Assembly (NCBI GenBank): GCA_021464415.1
Contig: CM038467.1
Location: forward strand, 11,611,411 to 11,675,410
Length of the DNA stretch: 64,000 nucleotides
DNA from: Lonicera japonica
Taxonomy: Eukaryota > Streptophyta > Magnoliopsida > Dipsacales > Caprifoliaceae
Direction: 5' to 3'
The notes beneath the pieces are model-generated. The model was not told where the DNA came from and ran no database searches. It saw nothing but the letters and a program-made list of their open reading frames with translations. The position numbers and the translations under genes are program-made. Below, in pieces: positions 59,117 through 64,000 of the stretch (position 1 is its first letter; each line of letters begins with the position of its first letter).

Positions 59117-60027
59117 TTGGGGTTGGAGTTGGCATGACTTGGTTGCACCATTGCCAAGGCATGCCCAATAGAAATAAGGGGTGCAGGATTTTAGAGGCTT
59201 TCTGTGCGGGCACTTAGGCTCTATTCGAGAAATCCAGCCAAGTGCGTGGGCACTTGGGTTGCAGCAACTTGTGACACCTGATGTGCACTGCTACCACTTT
59301 GGATATTTCATTAAGTGGTATTATAGGGGGCTGGTGTAAGCTGTGGCATGCAGTCCCCATGCGGGCTAAGCGTGGGCGTCCGACACAGCACGTGGGTTAC
59401 TAGAGTTGCATTGTGGGCTAATGTTGCCTAAGTCATGAGTGGCTCATGACTTGAAATTGTGGGAATTCGAGAAAGGACCGAAACTACGTCGTTTTGGATA
59501 CGTGGATAGGCAGCTGAGGAAGCTAGCTGCTTGTGGGCAGTTGACTGTCTAAATTGAGACAAGGGAAACTCCCTTGCAAATGCTTGGCACAGGACAAGGT
59601 AGTTTTGTGTGGACAAAACTACCTGGCAGTTGTGTGGGTTCTTATGTTTGAATTTGAACAAGGCAGTTGTGTGGGTTCCTTATGTTTGAATTAGACAAGG
59701 CAGTTTTGTGCAGACAAAACTACCTTGCAGTTGTGTTGGTCTCTTGTGTTTTGAATTTCGAATTCCCTAGGCAGTTGGGGTTGTCAACTGCATGCATGTA
59801 TATAATTATGTCTGCAGCCAAGTGTGTTTGGCTGGTTAGACAAATGTGTGATTTGTGTATTCCTTGTAACTATTGAGGCAATAGAGAAAAGGTTTGGGAG
59901 TGTTGTCCCTGTATATTGCTTGTCTCTATAATCTGATTTGTGTGTGTGCTTGTATTTGCTGGTTGTTTGTGAAACAACGCAATCACTTGGTAAGCCTCTA
60001 ACGAAAAAAGAGAATTACCCCGTGACA
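59100..60027 (+). repeat. 3' LTR of the chromovirus
   Basis: Same length as the 5' LTR. Differences seen by eye: C/T in the first 15 bp, GG/AA in GCCCGGTAG, T/C in CTATTTGAG, A/G in CGTGAGCG, C/T in GAGCGGCTC, two in TTGGTTGTC, C/A in TGCACATG and C/T in CTTGTCCCT. Most are transitions. Confidence 0.97.
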
Positions 60028-60791
60028 CTATCCATCATATCACACACCACATTAATTAAGAAAAATAAAACATGCACAGCATATATGTTCCACAATTTGG
60101 AAGCGCAAGATGTACAACAACTCTAATTCCTACTACAAATCCTGCCTAGAATTTTAATATTTTTAAATTTATTTTTTTTAAAAAAAAAAAAAAAAATTTG
60201 TGTCCACGAAGTAATTACGTAATAAGGAAATGGAATCGGTCATTTTCTCACTAATTATCAACGTGATGCAAAAATTGACAGGACATTACATACTAAAAAA
60301 TTTATTCTTAGAAAACAAAAGAAAAATGAATATGTATGTTTGTATATATACACACACAAGGTGTGGAGCACATGCTTGCTTCAAATAGGAAACAAACAAG
60401 TACATTGTATCAAACTCGCTTTTTCTTTGTTAAAGTAAGACTGTTCTTTTGCCTATAGGACAACTTTTTTCTACTGTCTCTTTCCTTTTCCAACTTTTTT
60501 AAAATATATAGAGTTGTATTTGTGTAGTGTCATGTTTAATTTTGTGTCATAAACGTGTACAAGTTATATACAATGGGTTAGTTAGTGCCGTGTACCCGCC
60601 GAAGTTGTATTCATCAATAATTACATCAAACAGATAAATAAGCTTTAGACCCATAAAATAACAAGTGAGTAAATTTTAGGAGGATTCAATAACAAAGGAG
60701 TCTCAAAAAAGTAACTCATTGATGTAGCTTAATTTGCATGTTGTGTGGCTCGTACGAGTGTGAATCAAACTCTCACCATTGCATTCACTAA

Positions 60792-61233
60792 GGGCCCGTT
60801 TGGTTGCGTAAATTATCTAATTTTAGAATTAGTTAATTTTCGATTGAAGAATTGTGAATTTGCTCATTTATGAATAATTCAATTCTAATTCAAGTAGTGT
60901 TTGGAAAACTTAAACAAGAAATTCTGATTGTTAGAATAAAAACATGTTTTTTATTATTCTATGTTATTTAAAATTTTGTCTAGATGCATCAACATCACAG
61001 GTAGAAACTAGATCTTCTCGAAAAATAAAGTTTGAATGAATTATCTAATTCTAGAATTAGGCAATTTCAAGTTTTACTTGAAATGACTTAATTTGAGTTT
61101 TTGTGAATCAACTTGAATTATCATATTTACAATTGTTCAATTTACACAACCAAACACTAATAAATGAAAGATTTGTAAATTACTTAATTATAAATTATCT
61201 AATTCGCAATTTGAAGGACAACCAAACGGGCCC
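60792..61233. mobile_element. PIF/Harbinger (Tourist-like) MITE with perfect TIRs
   Basis: Perfect 15-bp terminal inverted repeats GGGCCCGTTTGGTTG / CAACCAAACGGGCCC, flanked by TAA on both sides (60789-60791 and 61234-61236). Subterminal TTATCTAATT and AATTCAA words repeat in both orientations. 442 bp, non-coding. This is the best-preserved MITE in the window. Confidence 0.9.
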
Positions 61234-61236
61234 TAA

Positions 61237-61626
61237 GAGTCTCCATCAATATGCTCCTCTAGAATTGCTGTGATAATATAATGTAACATAACGTGAGTTT
61301 GCGTTGTATTACGATATGTCTCATTTTTCTGAGCTAACTTTCCTGCTATGAATTCAACTGGACTAGGCCATACATACACTCGTATTGTCTCTATCAATTT
61401 TATGGAGAGTTGAAAAGAAATGGTTATGATTTAAACTCTAATTACTTCACATTAATCTCATAAACCAACCCTGGCCACCAATACCCAAATGTCTCTTTTC
61501 ATAGTTTTACTCCACACGTGAAGAAAATGGGGGACCTGATCGAATTGACCATCTTTAATGGCCAGTTCATTGTGCCCTCCATTTCTTCCAGAAAGTGTAA
61601 GTAAGTGTGTGTGTGTGTGTGTGTGT

Positions 61627-61669
<43 letters not shown>

Positions 61670-62230
61670 TTTTTGAGTCAAAAGCAAAATTCCAACTTCA
61701 TGTAATTAACAGAGGAATACTGTTTTGTCCAAATTTGGGGACAAAAACAGGCATGTAACTCTGGTAGAATTATGGTTTGATTAAGAGCAAAAACTATTAC
61801 TGAACGTGATGTTTTACCGTCTACAAGAATCGATAGAGACAAAATCAATTAAGGGGTTACGAAAGGTTAATCATAATTTCAAACTAGTAATAATAGGACA
61901 TGTTTCTAGATATATCATTATTCAGCTTTTCCTGGGATATATAGACTTGGATCCAAAAGGAAAGGGTTTTCATTTTACATTTTCTGTCGCAATGGAGCCA
62001 TTTCTTATCCATTTTTTGCAAGACGTGACCGGGGCTCCTTCTTATCCATTTTTTGCAAGACGTGATCGGCCAAAAAGCAACGCTAATGAATTCTTTGAAA
62101 ATAACTTGCGAGAACTTCATCATCACCTGTGCCAATTCAGTTGCTTTTCAAATCCATATTTGCATAATTATTGTTCTATGCACCTATTCGTCAAAGCAAT
62201 TTCTTAGTTCACCAAACAACTTTGTAATGT
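61237..62230. other. Intergenic stretch with (GT)n(GA)n and a small duplication
   Basis: Contains (GT)n(GA)n at 61605-61667 and a 37-bp tandem duplication at about 62002-62068 (CTTATCCATTTTTTGCAAGA twice). A 133-codon frame at 61806-62207 spans that duplication and resembles no family I know; I do not call it a gene. Confidence 0.5.
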
Positions 62231-62231
62231 G

Positions 62232-62640
62232 AAGTGTCTGGCAAATTATAAGGACAAAACAATATTGTCCAAATTAATGAAACTTTGAACTGGAAATCTG
62301 GAATACGCCCACTAATTCTTGCACCTTACTTCGCTAGGTAACAAAAATCATGTGTTCCATAGTTGATATTAACATTTTCCTAATATCAAACATTCACTTC
62401 AGTCCTGAGTTTTGAGTTACTCTCATGCGAACTGTGTCTGTGGCAATTTATAAGGACAAACAATTTTGTCCAAGTGAACGAAACTCTGAACGGAAAATTT
62501 TGAATATGCCCATTAAATCCAGCACTTCTGTTTGCTAAGAAACAAAAATCCTGTGTTCCAAAAATTGATATTAACGTTTTCTAATATCTAACATTCACTC
62601 AAGTCCTGAGTTTTGAGCTACTCGCAGCAGGATTCAATCC
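62232..62640 (-). repeat. Tandem repeat of about 190 bp derived from an ARO-like 3' end
   Basis: Two diverged units (about 62232-62430 and 62450-62640) share ATAAGGACAAA, ATTTTGTCC, a TGAACG/TGAACT...GAAA block, GTGTTCCA, TTGATATTAACGTTTT and TCCTGAGTTTTGAG. On the minus strand the end of each unit (CTCAAAACTCAGGACTTGAG) matches the ARO gene below at CTCAAAACCCGGATTTGAG, which there codes AQNPDLRE. No frame is intact. Confidence 0.55.
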
Positions 62641-62774
62641 AAATATAAATTCAAACCTTTCACTCAATAGGCAAGTACCTGATTACATAGAGGGCCAAAG
62701 CCCTTCAATTATAATACCCTAATCCTATTAGGAAGAATCAAAGTAAAAGAGACAAGTAATCATGAACAAAATGT

Positions 62775-63060
62775 TATCTATACGAGTGTTCACAGATATG
62801 GGCTCCAGCTTGATATGGAGTGGGGAGGTGTCCAGCTTGATACGGAGTGAGGAGGTGCATAGACAAGGAAACAATTTTCTCTGAGAGAATAAATGGATTA
62901 GCACTCGAGAGTGAGGTAAGTACCTTAAGAATAGCAGCACGGCATCTTAGCTTCAAACTTCGGCCAACACGACCCAAAAGTATAATAACAAGAAGAATAA
63001 AAACAGCAAGGAACTTACAAACAATGAGACTGCCTCTAAAGCAGAGGCGCAAATTATAGT
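62775..63060 (-). pseudogene. Diverged duplicate of the ARO gene C-terminus
   Basis: A minus-strand frame ends LLTPYQAGHLPTPYQAGAHI...HSYR. This parallels the intact gene's HLTLYQDGAHM...HRHSYAI. The match continues upstream at DNA level (ACAATT, the TGATACGGAGTGAGG block) but then fades. The TPYQAG phrase is itself duplicated. There is no armadillo region, so it looks like a broken partial duplicate. Confidence 0.5.
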
Positions 63061-63582
63061 CCATCTATTATAATACCAATCTGTACAAGTGAAGTCAGCC
63101 AGCAAGCGGTGAAAGGAAACAGCAAAACCGACTACAAACATCAGCATATCATTTCTTAATTATCATTATCATTGTTGTGGAGTTGTTCTCATTATTAATA
63201 TTATTACCATGTTAAAAAGAACACCTGCAACTCAAAATTGCTTGCCACACCTTTCCTTGTATTTGACCTTAATTGCCAACTAGAAAACAGAATCAATCCG
63301 TTTGCATGGACCTATTTCAAGAAAAAATGAAAAATGGACTCCTGACACGTGTATATTGTTATTTAAAATTTTCCAAATTCCTTTCAAGGAAAATGCACAG
63401 GAATTTCCGGACAAACACTCGTCTTTGTAGCAGAAAGAGTGCTAATGCATTTACCAGAATGAACAATTGGAATTATGGACAGTCATTTTGATAATGTCAA
63501 CCCTTGATTTTCTGATGTTCGAATAATATCGTATAATGTAACAACATTACATATTCAAGCAAATTTTTTACATCCAATTCTT

Positions 63583-64000
63583 TTATATCGCATAAGAGTG
63601 TCTATGGGTATTATGAGACATATGAGCTCCGTCCTGATACAGAGTGAGGTGATTTATAGCCTTAGCAAACAATTCCCTCAAATCCGGGTTTTGAGCTGCT
63701 GCAACACGCACAGCCCCCTCAATAACATTCAACGCTCTAGCCTGTGCAAGAACTGGACTATCACCAACATTAAATGCAAGGTGACAGAGCAACACGAGTT
63801 CAGGCACTTGAACCTTATCACCGCTCTTCACCAAATTTACGAGAATCCACACCCCGTTGAACTCAATTATTGCCTTTGAGTGCTCAATGCGGTTAAAATT
63901 TTCTGGACAAACAAACTTCACAAGCGCATTGGCAGATTCAGTGGCTACCTCCACATTTCTATGCTCAAGATGGGCAACCAAAGGACGAATTATTCGAGAC
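63583..64000 (-). CDS. Armadillo-repeat protein, ARO type (C-terminal part, runs off window)
   Basis: The frame is open from the right edge to TAA at 63585-63583, giving the last 138 residues. It reads RIIRPLVAHLEHRNVEVATE, then NALVKFVCPENF....HSKAIIEFNGVWILVNLV, LVLLCHLAFNVGDSPVLAQA and a short tail ending LYQDGAHMSHNTHRHSYAI. The order of VEVATE, K.x.CPEN, EHSK.IIE.x and LLC.x.A.x.VGDS matches my knowledge of the ARMADILLO REPEAT ONLY family, about 650 aa cytoplasmic or membrane-associated proteins; Arabidopsis ARO1 acts in pollen-tube tip growth. Most of the gene is outside the window. Family assignment is from conserved motifs only. Confidence 0.8.
   Translation of the reverse strand, partial: SRIIRPLVAHLEHRNVEVATESANALVKFVCPENFNRIEHSKAIIEFNGVWILVNLVKSGDKVQVPELVLLCHLAFNVGDSPVLAQARALNVIEGAVRVAAAQNPDLRELFAKAINHLTLYQDGAHMSHNTHRHSYAI

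Larger units (their letters stand above)
53566..60027 (+). mobile_element. Ty3/gypsy chromovirus LTR retrotransposon, near complete
   Basis: A 6462-bp element with two 928-bp LTRs (TGTTAGACC...CCCCGTGACA), a perfect 5-bp target duplication CTATC (53561-53565 and 60028-60032), a primer-binding site and one gag-pol frame. Domain order is gag, zinc knuckle, protease, reverse transcriptase, RNase H, integrase, chromodomain, which places it among the chromoviruses. The clade within them (Galadriel or Tekay-like) is not decided here. The LTRs differ at about 10 of 928 positions by eye (about 1.1%), so insertion is geologically recent. Two nonsense codons and a changed protease motif mean this copy is unlikely to encode a full polyprotein. 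Confidence 0.97.

Noticed and set aside
61499..61758. Frames across the GT/GA microsatellite
   Set aside because: Ser-Leu, Thr-His and Arg-Glu dipeptide runs come from the microsatellite.
61806..62207. 133-codon plus-strand frame as a gene
   Set aside because: It includes a recent 37-bp internal duplication, overlaps an equally open antisense frame and resembles no family.

Overview
The window looks like nuclear DNA of a flowering plant, most likely a eudicot. It is very AT-rich and gene-poor, with short GT-AG introns, plant-specific transcription factor families (LBD, R2R3-MYB), a plant chromovirus and many small TIR elements. I cannot name the species. No rRNA, tRNA, organelle or bacterial-type features were seen.

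Only three host genes look functional. An LBD (LOB-like) gene lies on the minus strand at 6873-7397, probably with a 5'UTR intron. A three-exon R2R3-MYB of the MYB61/MYB86 type lies on the plus strand at 51014-52236. The 3' end of an armadillo-repeat (ARO-type) gene on the minus strand (63583 to beyond 64000) runs off the right edge. A histone deacetylase of the HDA6 type (22532-24871, minus) is a pseudogene: no start codon, a disrupted exon junction carrying copia-like gag sequence, a one-base frameshift, a nonsense codon and changed conserved residues.

Most of the rest is mobile DNA at different stages of decay. The clearest element is a 6.46-kb Ty3/gypsy chromovirus (53566-60027): 928-bp LTRs differing at about 10 positions, a perfect 5-bp TSD, one gag-pol frame with two nonsense codons, and a C-terminal chromodomain. 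Other elements with readable ends are: a 1.5-kb Mutator-like element with a perfect 9-bp TSD (42416-43914) and a decayed relative with captured gene pieces (9563-10974); PIF/Harbinger-type MITEs with TAA/TTA TSDs (4316, 14802, 19298, 37522, 60792); hAT-type elements with 8-bp TSDs (32784, 44728); a 370-bp hairpin element (39101-39470); a SINE (about 21512-21868); three LINE RNase H remnants (11614, 39705, 45420); a decayed copia 3' end (31640-32030); and a CACTA-like region (25147-30050).

The least ordinary theme is that several unrelated TIR elements carry internal arrays of short palindromes: GTGCTAAA/TTTAGCAC in the two Mutator-like elements, TGAACTTTG/CAAAGTTCA at 34420-34655, CACGACACAT/ATGTGTCGTG in the MITE at 14802, and GCGATTTTAC/GTAAAATCGC around 25.2 and 29.9 kb. 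In the Mutator-like pair the palindrome centre has changed while two-fold symmetry is kept. Other points of note are an 800-bp tandem duplication (36690-38621) with a MITE at the junction, and degraded duplicate pieces of the ARO gene tail just downstream of it.
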